From Myxococcales bacterium (lineage in GTDB: Bacteria; Myxococcota_A; Polyangia; Polyangiales; Polyangiaceae), in contig JADKKK010000013.1 of NCBI GenBank assembly GCA_016720545.1, positions 124,001 through 188,000 of the forward strand: a stretch of 64,000 nt of DNA, given 5' to 3'. The translations under genes and the position numbers were made by a program. Positions within the stretch are counted from its first letter, which is position 1. Every line of letters starts with the position of its first letter. Positions 20,178-29,318 of this stretch are shown piece after piece. The notes under the pieces were generated by a model that did no database searches, was not told the origin of the DNA, and was given only the letters and a program-made list of their open reading frames with translations.

Positions 20178-23100
20178 ATGATGACCACGCCCGCCGACGT
20201 CCGCGCGTTCGTCCTCCGCGCCCTCGAGGCCGATCTCGTGGGCCCCTTCCGCGGGCCCGGCAGCCCCGAGCCGGAGCTCCTGCCGCTCCCGCCGTCGCGC
20301 TTCTACCTCACCGGGTTCCTCGTGCCCAAGGGGGCGCGCGCCTCCGAGGAGCCGGAGGACGACGACCTCGACGGCCAGGCCGACGAAGAAGACTCGGGCG
20401 ACGCCGAGGCGGGAAGCGAGGCGCCCCCGAAGCAGCGGCAGTTTCTCCCCTCGTCGTGCGGAATGAGCTTTCTCCTCCCGGAGGGGCCCGACAGCGACAC
20501 CCTCGAGGTGAGCCTGTCGTGGGCCGAATACACCTCCGGAGAGCCCTACACGGTCCTCGCCAAGCAAAGCAAGAAGCGGGGTGGAGGCACCGTAGAGACC
20601 GAGAAGAAGGGGTATCTGCGAAAGCCCCTGATCGAGAAGGTCCTCTCGGTCAGCCTGGGCTCGCTGGCCAAGCTCGGAAAGAGCGAGAAGGGGCTCGACG
20701 TCCCGGGCACCGACGGGGTCGTGATCGTGGGCCGCATGACGCGCACCAAGGTCGGCGACACTACCGTCCGCGCGGTGTCGCTCTTCGTGGAGAACGCCCG
20801 GGAGGCCCCCGAGGAAGATCGCGAGCTGCGCGAAGAGAAGACCCTGTTCCAGGTGGAGCTCCGGGTCGCCTTCGCCGGCGGCATCCTCGCCAGGGACACC
20901 CGGAGCACCTCGCTCGACCGCGACGGGCGCATCGCGGATCTGCAGTTCCGCGACGTGTGCGAATACGCGGTCGGCCACGGCGTGTCGGTGCGGGTCCTCG
21001 AACGGCACGCGAACGGGCAGGACCGTCGCGCCCTCCGCGTGGGCACCTGCTTCGTCCCGCGGGCCGAGGTAAAGAGCGTCCGCGCGCGCACCGAGCTGTC
21101 CGGCGAGACCGTGGAGACCCGCATGGGGGAGCTCGCCAAGCTCACCACCGGCCCCGAGGTCGAGCGCGCGCTGGGCGGCCTGCCTCGCGCCTACGAGGCC
21201 TGGATCACCGCGATGGAAGCGCGTGGGCAGGAGCTCCCCGAGCCCCACCGGCGAGAGGTGTCGGGCGTCCTCGCCGGCGACGCTCGTCGAGCCCGCGCGC
21301 GCATCGAAGAGGGCATTCGTCTCTTGGCCACGAACGACGAGGCTCGGCGCGTGTTCGCGTGGGCGAACCGCTGCATGGCCGACGCCGCGAGGCGCACCCG
21401 GCCAAACGACGAGCCCTCGTGGCGCCTGTTCCAGCTCGGCTTCTTGCTGCTCGCGCTGCCGAGCACGCTCGACGGGGGACACCCCGATCGCGAGACCGTC
21501 GAGCTCATCTACTTCCCCACCGGCGGTGGCAAGACCGAGGCGTACCTCGGCCTCATCGCGTGTGTGCTCCTCGCGCGTCGCCTCCGTGGCCGCGGGGCTC
21601 CCGACGAGGGGCTCGGTGTGGCGGTGCTCCTTCGGTACACCCTGCGACTCCTCACCCTCGACCAGCTGGAGCGCGCCGCGCGCCTCGTGTGCGCCCTCGA
21701 GGTGCTGCGCCGCGAGGTCGCGAAGGGCGGAGGTCCGCGAAGCGCCGAGCTCGGCACATCGCGCTTCTCGATTGGCCTCTGGGTCGGCCGCAGCGCCACG
21801 GCGAACACCTTCAAGGTCGCCAAGCTGCAGGTCGACGAGTGGAAGGACCAAGAGTCCGGCCGGAGCCCGCTGCCCATCGGCAAGTGCCCGTGGTGCGACA
21901 CGCTCATCGCGAAAAACCAGGTCACCGTGGACGCACGCGACGACGAAGTGGCCGTGCGCGTCATGTGCGACAACTTCCGGGCGTGCCCCTTCGCGAGCGG
22001 TGCGCTGGGCGACGGACTCGGCATTCCGGTGCTCTTCGTGGACGAGCACATCTACCGCGAGCTGCCTGCGTTCTTGCTCTCCACGGTCGACAAATTCGCC
22101 ATGGTCCCCTGGCGCGCCGAGGCGGGGCTCTTGTTTGGGCAGGCCACGCACAGACTCGCGGGGGTCCCGGCCACGTTCCTCGGTCCGACCGCCACGAAGA
22201 TCCCGAAGGACGCAAAGCGCCTCGCGCACACGCCGACGGGCGCGACCGGCGCGACGGCCGCGGCACCCGGGACAGCCGCGGCAGCCGGGACAGGCGCGAC
22301 AGGCCTCGTCGGGCTTCACCCACCGGAGCTCGTGGTGCAGGACGAGCTCCACCTGATCTCCGGCCCTCTCGGCACGATCGTGGGGCTCTACGAGACCGCC
22401 ATCGGCGCGCTGCTCTCGCGCACGAGGCCCCCCAAGATCCTCGCCTCCACCGCGACGGTGAAGCGCGCCGAAGAGCAGGTGCGCGCCATCTTCGGGCGGG
22501 CGCAGACCGACGTCTACCCGCCGGCAGGCATGGACGACGGCGAGACCTTCTTCGCCGAGGTGGCGCACGACCAAGACGGCCGGCTCTACGCGGGTGTCTC
22601 GGCGGCGGGGCGATCGCAGAAGCAGCTCCTCATACGCGTGTATGTGGCGCTCCTCGCCGCCGCCCAGCTCGCGCACGAGGCAGGCATCGTGGACGAACGG
22701 GGCCAGAACGTCGCCGACGGCTACGCCACCCTCGTGGGCTATTTCAACAGCCTGCGCGAGCTCGGCGGAATGCGCCGCTTGTGCGACGACGACGTGCTGA
22801 CACGCCTCGAGCTGCGCGCTTCGGTGGACGAAGCCTACGGGCGCGTGCCGGTCGACTGGCCCAAGGGCGAACCTCACCCCTTCGCGCGGACCCGCGCGCT
22901 GCGCGAGACCATCGAGCTCACGAGCCGCGAGCAGACCGCGACGATCGCGGACCACAAGACCCGCCTGGGCCACCCGTATGCCCACGAGGACCACGTGGAC
23001 GTGGTGCTCGCGAGCAACATGATCTCGGTCGGCGTCGACATCCCTCGGCTCGGGCTCATGGTGGTGGCCGGACAGCCCAAGACCGTGAGTGAATACATCC

Positions 23101-23699
23101 AGGCCACGAGCCGCGTCGGCCGCGGAAAATCCCCGGGGTTGGTGGTCACCTGCCTCAGCGCGGCGAAGGCGCGCGATCGTTCGCACTACGAGCGCTTCGA
23201 GGTGGTGCACGAGAGCTTCTACCGGTTCGTCGAGGCGCAGAGCCTCACGCCCTTCTCGGACCAGGCGCTACGGCGAGCGCTGGCCGGCGCGGTGCTCGCG
23301 CTCGCGCGGCACGCGGACGTCGCGCTCACGCCTGGGCCCGCGGCGATGGACATCGCCTGTCACCCGGCGCTCGCCGAGCGCATCGCCGAGACGTTCGCGG
23401 TCCGCGCGAAGGTGCACGCGCGCGCCGAACGCGACGACGAGGCGCGCCTCACCCAGAACGTCCGCGACGGCGTGCTGAACCTGCTGGGCGCGTGGAAGAA
23501 GGTCGTGGGCGAGCATGAGTCGAAGCTGCGTTACTCGCCCCTCGACGGAAAGAAGACGGGAGACCGCAGTTTGCTGTTCACGAAGACCGACGCCGATCCG
23601 GAGTCGATGACCCCCGACGCCAGGCGCTTCGCCGCCGGCATGTCCATGCGCGACGTGGAGGCCTCCACCCACGTGTGGCTCGATAGGAACGCACGATGA
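20178..23699 (+). CDS. drmA: DISARM helicase DrmA
   Basis: 1173 residues. A large SF2 helicase required in all DISARM classes. Seen: Walker A YFPTGGGKTEAYLG (~444), a zinc-like cluster CPWCDTLI...CDNFRACPF, FLLSTVDKFAMVPW, Walker B VVQDELHLISGPLG (~717), motif III ILASTATVKRAEEQVRAIF, motif V VVLASNMISVGVDIPRLGLM and motif VI EYIQATSRVGRG (~972). The N-terminal ~400 residues form an accessory domain with an acidic linker (EEPEDDDLDGQADEED). A Gly/Ala/Thr-rich low-complexity insert (GATGATAAAPGTAAAAGTGA) lies just before the DELH box. The stop overlaps an ATG (ATGA) that may be the true start of drmB. Confidence 0.93.
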   Translation: MMTTPADVRAFVLRALEADLVGPFRGPGSPEPELLPLPPSRFYLTGFLVPKGARASEEPEDDDLDGQADEEDSGDAEAGSEAPPKQRQFLPSSCGMSFLLPEGPDSDTLEVSLSWAEYTSGEPYTVLAKQSKKRGGGTVETEKKGYLRKPLIEKVLSVSLGSLAKLGKSEKGLDVPGTDGVVIVGRMTRTKVGDTTVRAVSLFVENAREAPEEDRELREEKTLFQVELRVAFAGGILARDTRSTSLDRDGRIADLQFRDVCEYAVGHGVSVRVLERHANGQDRRALRVGTCFVPRAEVKSVRARTELSGETVETRMGELAKLTTGPEVERALGGLPRAYEAWITAMEARGQELPEPHRREVSGVLAGDARRARARIEEGIRLLATNDEARRVFAWANRCMADAARRTRPNDEPSWRLFQLGFLLLALPSTLDGGHPDRETVELIYFPTGGGKTEAYLGLIACVLLARRLRGRGAPDEGLGVAVLLRYTLRLLTLDQLERAARLVCALEVLRREVAKGGGPRSAELGTSRFSIGLWVGRSATANTFKVAKLQVDEWKDQESGRSPLPIGKCPWCDTLIAKNQVTVDARDDEVAVRVMCDNFRACPFASGALGDGLGIPVLFVDEHIYRELPAFLLSTVDKFAMVPWRAEAGLLFGQATHRLAGVPATFLGPTATKIPKDAKRLAHTPTGATGATAAAPGTAAAAGTGATGLVGLHPPELVVQDELHLISGPLGTIVGLYETAIGALLSRTRPPKILASTATVKRAEEQVRAIFGRAQTDVYPPAGMDDGETFFAEVAHDQDGRLYAGVSAAGRSQKQLLIRVYVALLAAAQLAHEAGIVDERGQNVADGYATLVGYFNSLRELGGMRRLCDDDVLTRLELRASVDEAYGRVPVDWPKGEPHPFARTRALRETIELTSREQTATIADHKTRLGHPYAHEDHVDVVLASNMISVGVDIPRLGLMVVAGQPKTVSEYIQATSRVGRGKSPGLVVTCLSAAKARDRSHYERFEVVHESFYRFVEAQSLTPFSDQALRRALAGAVLALARHADVALTPGPAAMDIACHPALAERIAETFAVRAKVHARAERDDEARLTQNVRDGVLNLLGAWKKVVGEHESKLRYSPLDGKKTGDRSLLFTKTDADPESMTPDARRFAAGMSMRDVEASTHVWLDRNAR

Positions 23700-23724
23700 G
23701 CGCACCGAAGACACGCGGCGGCGC

Positions 23725-25587
23725 GTGGGCGCAGGTGGCGCGAGGCGGAGGGGCGCCGTCAAGCCCAAGCCCGAGGGGCAGTTTCGCCTGAGCCAGGCGG
23801 TGCTGACCTACGGGCCGGGGAGCATGGTCGACCTCGTGGGCCACGCGGTGGTCGTGCGCGAGATCGACAAGTGGCAAGGCGAGGGCGCGATCATCCAGGA
23901 GGACCGGCTGCGCAAGGCCATCCTTGGCGCCTTCGCGGGCGAGGAGCCGAGGCTCTCGCTGAACGTGTCGGCGCCGTTTCGGTCCCCCCCGGTGGCCGAC
24001 GAGCGAGACCCCGATCGCCGCCAGGGCGTCACCGCGGCGCTGTTCCCGCGGTGGTTCGTCTGCCAGAACAAGAAGTGCCGGCGCCTCTGGCAGCCCCTCG
24101 CCTCGGAGATCTCGTTCGAGGGCAAGGTGGTCCACCACTGCCACAGCGGGACCGGAAAGGCCGTGCCGGTGCGCTTCGTCTCCACGTGCAACCGCGGCCA
24201 TCTGGGCGAGTTCCCGTGGAGACACTTCGCGCACATGGCCGGCGGCGACTCCGAGTGCAAAGTCAGTGAGCTTTACCTGGAGGAGGGCGCCACGGGAGAC
24301 TTCTCCGAGATCACCGTCCAGTGCCGGGCGTGTGGCGCCGAGCCACAGAAGCTGTCGGGCGCCATGCGCAAGGACTCGAAGATCCCCTGCTACGGCGACA
24401 GCGTATGGATGGGCGCCTCCGCCCAGACCACATGCGACGAGAAGAAGGCGGTGCTCATCGTGCGCACCGCCTCCAACTCGTATTTCCCCATGGCGATGGG
24501 CGCCCTCTCGATCCCCGCGCCGGACAGCGCGCTGAAAGACGCCGTGACGCCGCTCGCCGAGGTGATTCGGCACTTCACACCTGAAATATTCATGACGCTC
24601 GTGGCGGTCGATCCGAGGCTCGCCGCGCTCCGCGGCTATCCAGCGGCCGACGTGCTCGCCATGCGCGACAAGGTGCTCTCGGCCGAGGCCCCCGTCCAGG
24701 CGCCGCTGAAGCCCGCCGAGTTCGCCACTCTCATGGCCGCGCGCGCCTACGCCGCGGGGGAGATCGCGCCCGACGAGGACACCTTCTACGCGCAGACGCT
24801 GCCGCGCGCGCCGGATCTCCCCGCGGGCATCGACCGCGTGGTCCTCGTGTCGAAGCTCCGCGAGGTGCGGGCCCTCTGCGGCTTCACGCGCGTGCTGCCC
24901 CCGGTGCCGAGCCTCGACGGCGGGTACGAGGGCGGGGTGACCATGGCGCGCATCGGCCGCCACGCCGACTGGCTGCCGGCGACCGAGATCTACGGCGAGG
25001 GCGTGTTCTTCGCGCTCTCCGAGGTGGCCCTCCAGAAGTGGGAGGAGAGCGCGCCCGTGAAGCGACGCGCGGCCGAGCTCGAGCGCGGCTTCGCGGCCTA
25101 TCTGGCCACGCTGCCCGAGAAGGCCAAGAAGCCCGAGTTCTATGGGGCGCGCTTCTACCTGCTCCACTCGCTCGCGCACCTCGTGATGACCCAGATGGCC
25201 CTCCGCTCGGGCTACGCGGCGAGCGCGGTCCGCGAGCGCATCTACTGCTCGAAGGCCGGCGACACGGACAAGATCGCAGGCATTCTCCTCTCGACCGGCT
25301 CGAGCGGGAGCGAGGGCACTCTGGGCGGCCTCGCGCAGGAAGCGCATCGCCTCGGCGAGCACCTCCGCGGTGCACGGCGCGCCGGAGAGCTCTGTTCGTA
25401 CGATCCGGTGTGCGCGCACCACCAGCCCCACGATCCTTCGGAGCGCTACCTCGAGGGTGCCGCCTGCCACGGGTGCCTCTTCGTGGCCGAGTGCTCGTGT
25501 GAGTGGTTCAACCGCTACCTGGACCGCGCCCTGGTGTTCCCCACGATTGGCCACGAAGACGCGGCCTTCTTTGGGGGTTCGGCGTGA
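23725..25587 (+). CDS. drmB: DISARM DUF1998-domain protein DrmB
   Basis: 620 residues from a GTG at 23725. DrmB carries the DUF1998 domain and works with the DrmA helicase. Visible: GQFRLSQAVLTYGPGSMVDL at the N-terminus, Cys-rich segments (CQNKKCRRLW, CNRGHLGEFPWRHFAH, CRACGAEP), then DUF1998: EFYGARFYLLHSLAHLVMTQ, LLSTGSSGSEGTLGGL, CSYDPVCAHH and GAACHGCLFVAECSCEWFNR. An ATG at 23696 overlaps the drmA stop and starts a peptide MSAPKTRGGAW in another frame; shifting by one base near 23750 would join it to the DrmB body. The native start may therefore be 23696, with a one-base error. Confidence 0.9.
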   Translation: MGAGGARRRGAVKPKPEGQFRLSQAVLTYGPGSMVDLVGHAVVVREIDKWQGEGAIIQEDRLRKAILGAFAGEEPRLSLNVSAPFRSPPVADERDPDRRQGVTAALFPRWFVCQNKKCRRLWQPLASEISFEGKVVHHCHSGTGKAVPVRFVSTCNRGHLGEFPWRHFAHMAGGDSECKVSELYLEEGATGDFSEITVQCRACGAEPQKLSGAMRKDSKIPCYGDSVWMGASAQTTCDEKKAVLIVRTASNSYFPMAMGALSIPAPDSALKDAVTPLAEVIRHFTPEIFMTLVAVDPRLAALRGYPAADVLAMRDKVLSAEAPVQAPLKPAEFATLMAARAYAAGEIAPDEDTFYAQTLPRAPDLPAGIDRVVLVSKLREVRALCGFTRVLPPVPSLDGGYEGGVTMARIGRHADWLPATEIYGEGVFFALSEVALQKWEESAPVKRRAAELERGFAAYLATLPEKAKKPEFYGARFYLLHSLAHLVMTQMALRSGYAASAVRERIYCSKAGDTDKIAGILLSTGSSGSEGTLGGLAQEAHRLGEHLRGARRAGELCSYDPVCAHHQPHDPSERYLEGAACHGCLFVAECSCEWFNRYLDRALVFPTIGHEDAAFFGGSA

Positions 25588-25617
25588 GCTCGCAGGACGA
25601 GAGCTGACGCGAAGGCC

Positions 25618-26397
25618 ATGTTGACCGCGGTGGCGACCTCCGAGCTCGAGCGGCTCCGCGCGGCGGTGGCGCTGGGGCGGCTTCGTGTCCCGCTGTCCCC
25701 GATGGCGCTGGAGATCGCTGGCTTCGAGGCGCTGACGGGCCCTCTTCGCCCCTTCTACGCGTTGCCGCGTGAGACGCTCCTCGCGATGCTCGACGCGATG
25801 CTCGGCGAGCGTGGCCATCACGACGCGTCGCTCTCGCTCGTGTGGAGCGGTCCGGACGAGGGCGCCTCCTCGGCACGCGACACGGCCGCGGTGCTCGCCG
25901 AGCTCGTGGCGCACGCGACGCAGAGCGTGCTCATCGCGGGGTACACGTTCGACCAGGGGTCGCGCGTGCTCAGCGAGCTCGGCCAGGCGATGCGCGAGCG
26001 CCACGTGCGGGTGGCGGTGTACCTGGATCCCGACCAGAGCCTCAAGCGGTCGACGCGGCTCGACGTCCCGCTCGCGGACTACGTCGAGGAGGCGATCGCG
26101 AGGTTCGTGGGGCGGAACTTCGCCGCGGGCTCGCCCCTGCCCGAGCTCCACGTGGACCGGCGGGTGTACGAGGCCGAGTCGTATTGGGAGAACGGCGCGC
26201 CGAAGGTGAGCCTCCACGCGAAGTGCCTGGTCGTGGACGACGCGCGCGCGCTGGTGACCTCAGCGAACTTCACGGGTCGCGGCGAGAAGCGCAACGTGGA
26301 GGCCGGCGTGCTCGTGAGGGATGTGGGCTTCGCGAAGAGCCTCGCCGGGCAGTTCAGGAGGCTGTCGTCCCTGGGGGCGATGGTGCGGGTCCGGTGA
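25618..26397 (+). CDS. drmC: DISARM phospholipase D-family protein DrmC
   Basis: 259 residues. A PLD-like protein with a single HKD motif: H200-x-K202-x4-D207 in LHAKCLVVDD, followed by ALVTSANFTGRGEKRN. One HKD per chain means an active site would form by dimerisation, as in other single-motif PLD nucleases. DrmC is part of the DISARM core but has been reported as dispensable for protection in some systems. It starts 30 bp after the drmB stop and closes the locus; the next gene is convergent. Confidence 0.9.
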   Translation: MLTAVATSELERLRAAVALGRLRVPLSPMALEIAGFEALTGPLRPFYALPRETLLAMLDAMLGERGHHDASLSLVWSGPDEGASSARDTAAVLAELVAHATQSVLIAGYTFDQGSRVLSELGQAMRERHVRVAVYLDPDQSLKRSTRLDVPLADYVEEAIARFVGRNFAAGSPLPELHVDRRVYEAESYWENGAPKVSLHAKCLVVDDARALVTSANFTGRGEKRNVEAGVLVRDVGFAKSLAGQFRRLSSLGAMVRVR

Positions 26398-26442
26398 CGT
26401 CGAACGCCCGGTGGTGCGCAGAGGCGCCCACGTCGGGTTACC

Positions 26443-27711
26443 TCAGCGCGACGCGGGCGGGGGCAGCTTCTCGAGGATCGCCTTCACCTTGGCGATCGCC
26501 TCGTCCTTGGTGAGGCGCGCCGCCTGGACCTTGTCGGGCGCGGCGGCCTTCAGGGCGTACTCCTCGTCGGCCACGCCGACCACGGAGCCGCCCTTGCGGG
26601 CGAGGAGGATCTCCACCTTCGGAGCGCTCCCCTCGCCAGGGTTCACGACGTGCACCGCCTCCTCGCCCACTCCCGAGACGGGGATCGAGCCGGGGCGCTG
26701 CTTCAGCGTCTTCATCATGTCCTTCGCCTGAAACTCGTCGGCCGGGCCCATGGACACGGTGCGCCAGCGGCGATCGCCCTCCTTGTAGAAGCCGACGGCC
26801 GTAGGCCCGACGTTCTTCCAACCGAACGGCTCCTTGGGGAAGAACTGAAGGCCGTTCGGGATGAGCCCCGCGTCGGGCAGCATCGTGACGGCGCGCGGGC
26901 GGAGATGCTCGGGCAGCCCCTTCGCGGTGGCTCGGCCGATCGCCCCGAGCACGGCGTCGCTCGACGCGCGGAGCTGCGCGGGGGTCTCGCGCTCGTTGTT
27001 GTACTGGAGCTCCACCACGTACGCGCCGCGCCACACGTAGGCGCGGCCGGTGCCGAGCGCGCCCATCGCCGCCGACGGCCCGCCCTTGCCGGGCTCGAGC
27101 ACGCGCGGGGTCGACGGATCCGCCGGGTCCCCGGCGACGACGCGCATCGTGTACATGCCGAGCGCGCCAGCCGCGTCCGCGAACTGCGAGACCACGACGT
27201 CGACCGTGGCGCCCTGACCGGCGGCGTCGACGTAACGGAAGGAGACGACGCGCTTCAAGCCGAAGCGCATGTAGACTACACACTCCCCATCGAAGGCGGT
27301 CGTGCAGACCTCCTCCATGGAGTACTTGCCCTTCTCGCCGTAGGTGCGGGTCTCGCCCTGTGGATCGACGCAGTAGCCGGCCTCGACCCGCGGGAAGAAC
27401 GCGGCGGTCGTGGGATCGCCGATCTGGCCCCCGCCGGTCGCGCAGGCGGCGGGCGCAGCGGCCGAGGCGGAGGCGCCCGACGCGCCTGGCGCGCCAGGGA
27501 GCGGCGGCGGGAGATCGCCCTTGGGCTTGTCGTCCTTCGGGCAGCCCGCGAGCGCCAGGGTCGCGAACGCCAGCGCCGCGAGGGAGGCGCGCCGGAGCGC
27601 GGAGGGGCCGCGACCGCGCGGCGACGCGGGCGCGGCGGGCACGGCGGGGACGCGCGAGGCGGGCGGGACGAGGACGGGCGAGACGTGCGCGGCGGAGGTC
27701 GTACGATGCAT
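26443..27711 (-). CDS. Predicted lipoprotein, DUF6599-like
   Basis: 422 residues from the ATG at 27711 (MHRTTSAAH). The start gives a long n-region, then a hydrophobic stretch and lipobox LALAGC, followed by a Pro/Gly/Ala/Ser-rich linker. The mature domain contains FFPRVEAGYCVD, CVVYMRFGLKRVVSFRYVDA and VDVVVSQFADAAGALGMYTM, the pattern I associate with DUF6599 (a parameter of position and gliding-like mobile loci, function unknown). A second half with FFPKEPFGWKNVG and VGFYKEG may be a repeat of the same fold. It is divergent from the minor pilin operon, sharing a ~200-bp intergenic region. Confidence 0.7.
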   Translation of the reverse strand: MHRTTSAAHVSPVLVPPASRVPAVPAAPASPRGRGPSALRRASLAALAFATLALAGCPKDDKPKGDLPPPLPGAPGASGASASAAAPAACATGGGQIGDPTTAAFFPRVEAGYCVDPQGETRTYGEKGKYSMEEVCTTAFDGECVVYMRFGLKRVVSFRYVDAAGQGATVDVVVSQFADAAGALGMYTMRVVAGDPADPSTPRVLEPGKGGPSAAMGALGTGRAYVWRGAYVVELQYNNERETPAQLRASSDAVLGAIGRATAKGLPEHLRPRAVTMLPDAGLIPNGLQFFPKEPFGWKNVGPTAVGFYKEGDRRWRTVSMGPADEFQAKDMMKTLKQRPGSIPVSGVGEEAVHVVNPGEGSAPKVEILLARKGGSVVGVADEEYALKAAAPDKVQAARLTKDEAIAKVKAILEKLPPPASR

Positions 27712-27884
27712 GCGGGGTTCCTTGCGCGCTTCCTTAGCCGAACCCGAGCGCCGAGCCGAACATGTTGGGCCCGCGTCCCGCCCAACCCACACATTTTTTC
27801 ACACCTTGGAAAAGGTTGCTCGACGGTACGGCCTGGCTTGCCTCGATTTCCGCGACGTTTCGACGGTGCTGGAATTCGGCGCTC

Positions 27885-27900
27885 CGGTACGCAAGTTGCT
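27885..27900 (+). promoter_or_regulatory. Candidate sigma-54 promoter upstream of fimT
   Basis: CGGTACGCAAGTTGCT matches the -24/-12 consensus TGGCACG-N4-TTGCT at all but two defined positions and has the obligatory GG-N10-GC spacing. Pilin genes are sigma-54/PilR-controlled in several bacteria including Myxococcus. A start site ~12 bases after the GC would fall on the first fimT codon, so either the message is nearly leaderless or this match is fortuitous. Confidence 0.4.
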
Positions 27901-27909
27901 AGGATCGGT

Positions 27910-28644
27910 GTGGTGCGTCCTCCCCGCCCCCCTCCCTCACCCTTCCCCACGGCGCGCGCTCGCGCCGCTCGAGGCTTCACGCTCGTGGAGCTGATGGTCG
28001 TCGTGGCCATCATCGCCATCCTCGCGTCGATCGCCATCCCGAGCATGATCGGGGGCAACCAAGACCTGAAGGTCTACCAGACCGCCCAGCGCGTGGCCGA
28101 GCTCGTGCAGCTCGGGCGCACGCGGGCCATCGCGACCGGCTCGGCCCACGTGGTGGTCATCTCGCTCGACGCCGCGGGCGGCATCGGGCCGCTGCCCGGC
28201 AAGTTCGTCGTCCAAGGCGCCGAGCGCACCATCGGTGTCACGCCGCGAGTGCCCATCAACACCTGCCGGGTGCCGGGCGCCTTCGGCGTGAACGTCACGA
28301 ACCCCACGACCCCCGCGACGGTCGCGGCCCCGTTCACCAGCCCCGTGCTCGACTCGTTCATCTTCGGCAACGATCGCCGCCTCATCGACCAGAACATCCA
28401 GCTCGTGTCCATCACGGATCCCCCCGCCGGCGCGGGCATCACGACCGAAATGTGGCTGTGCTTCACGCCCACCGGCCGGGCCTACGCCGCGTCGTCGGCC
28501 GCCGGGCTCACGGCGGCGCCGCCGCTGCTCGCGCCGGTCCTCATCGACATCGCGCGGCTCGAGGGTGGTGTCCGCCAGGGGCTCACGCGGAGCGTCGTCG
28601 TCACGCCGGGCAGCGCCCCGCGCATCTTCTCGAGGCAGCTATGA
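27910..28644 (+). CDS. fimT: Type IV minor pilin / pseudopilin, FimT-GspH type
   Basis: 244 residues from tandem GTG codons (27910 or 27913). A ~22-residue basic, Pro-rich leader precedes the prepilin peptidase site RG/FTLVELMVVVAIIAILASIAI, with Glu at +5, so it would be processed by PilD and inserted in the inner membrane. The globular part has no motif I recognise. It is the first gene of a five-gene minor pilin/PilY1 cluster and overlaps pilV by ATGA. Minor pilins with PilY1 prime pilus assembly. Confidence 0.85.
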   Translation: MVRPPRPPPSPFPTARARAARGFTLVELMVVVAIIAILASIAIPSMIGGNQDLKVYQTAQRVAELVQLGRTRAIATGSAHVVVISLDAAGGIGPLPGKFVVQGAERTIGVTPRVPINTCRVPGAFGVNVTNPTTPATVAAPFTSPVLDSFIFGNDRRLIDQNIQLVSITDPPAGAGITTEMWLCFTPTGRAYAASSAAGLTAAPPLLAPVLIDIARLEGGVRQGLTRSVVVTPGSAPRIFSRQL

Positions 28645-29318
28645 TCGGCCGCTCGCCCCGCTCGCCCCGCTCGCCCCGCTCGCGCCGGAGCCGTGGCTAC
28701 ACGGCCGTGGAGGTGCTCATCGCGCTGACGCTCTTCGCGGTCGGCACCGCCGGTGTCCTCAGCCTGCAGCGCGCCTCCATCGTCGGCTCGGCCGACGCGC
28801 GGCGCAGCGACGTGGCGTCCGCGATCGCGTCCGAGTGGCTCGAGCGCCTCCGCCAAGACTCGCTCGCTTGGAACCTGCCCAACGCGGCGAACCCGGGCGC
28901 GGCGAGCAACCACGGCACCGCCACCAAGTACCTCGGCGTGGTGGTCGACGGCCCCACGGGCACCTCCGACGCGGGCGCCGCCTCCCCGTGGATCACGCCG
29001 ACCGTGCCGGGTACCACGGCCGACCGCGATCGCCTCGGCTCGCCCTCGTACGACATCGTGGGGCGACCGCTCGTCACCGCCGACGTGCCCAATTTCGGGG
29101 TCTACTGCACCCAGTACCGCCTCCAGTGGATCTCCTACGACAACAGCGGCCCCCTCGTGATCGGCGGCATGATGCGCGCCGAGGTGCGCGTGCTCTACCT
29201 CACGAGCGGCGACCGCCTCCCCTGCGCCGCGCTCACGGGCGATCCCCCGGTGCCCGCGGGCTTCCCCACCGGCTACAAGTCCATCAACATGACCATGGCC
29301 TTGAGGCAGAACCCGTGA
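28641..29318 (+). CDS. pilV: Type IV pilus minor pilin PilV-like
   Basis: 225 residues from the ATG at 28641, overlapping the fimT stop. The leader is a run of R-S-P repeats (IGRSPRSPRSPRSRRSRG) and the cleavage site is RG/YTAVEVLIALTLFAVG, with Tyr instead of Phe at +1 but Glu at +5 retained. The position between fimT and pilW and the methylation-type N-terminus match PilV. The Arg-Ser-Pro leader results from a short CTCGCCCCG tandem repeat in DNA. Confidence 0.82.
   Translation: MIGRSPRSPRSPRSRRSRGYTAVEVLIALTLFAVGTAGVLSLQRASIVGSADARRSDVASAIASEWLERLRQDSLAWNLPNAANPGAASNHGTATKYLGVVVDGPTGTSDAGAASPWITPTVPGTTADRDRLGSPSYDIVGRPLVTADVPNFGVYCTQYRLQWISYDNSGPLVIGGMMRAEVRVLYLTSGDRLPCAALTGDPPVPAGFPTGYKSINMTMALRQNP

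Noticed and set aside
19242..23210. 1322-codon open frame on the minus strand opposite drmA
   Set aside because: Very long but compositionally typical of the antisense of GC-rich genes (His/Arg/Gly-rich), no domain; drmA on the + strand has all helicase motifs.
23578..26217. 879-codon minus-strand open frame opposite drmB and drmC
   Set aside because: Antisense shadow; no motif.
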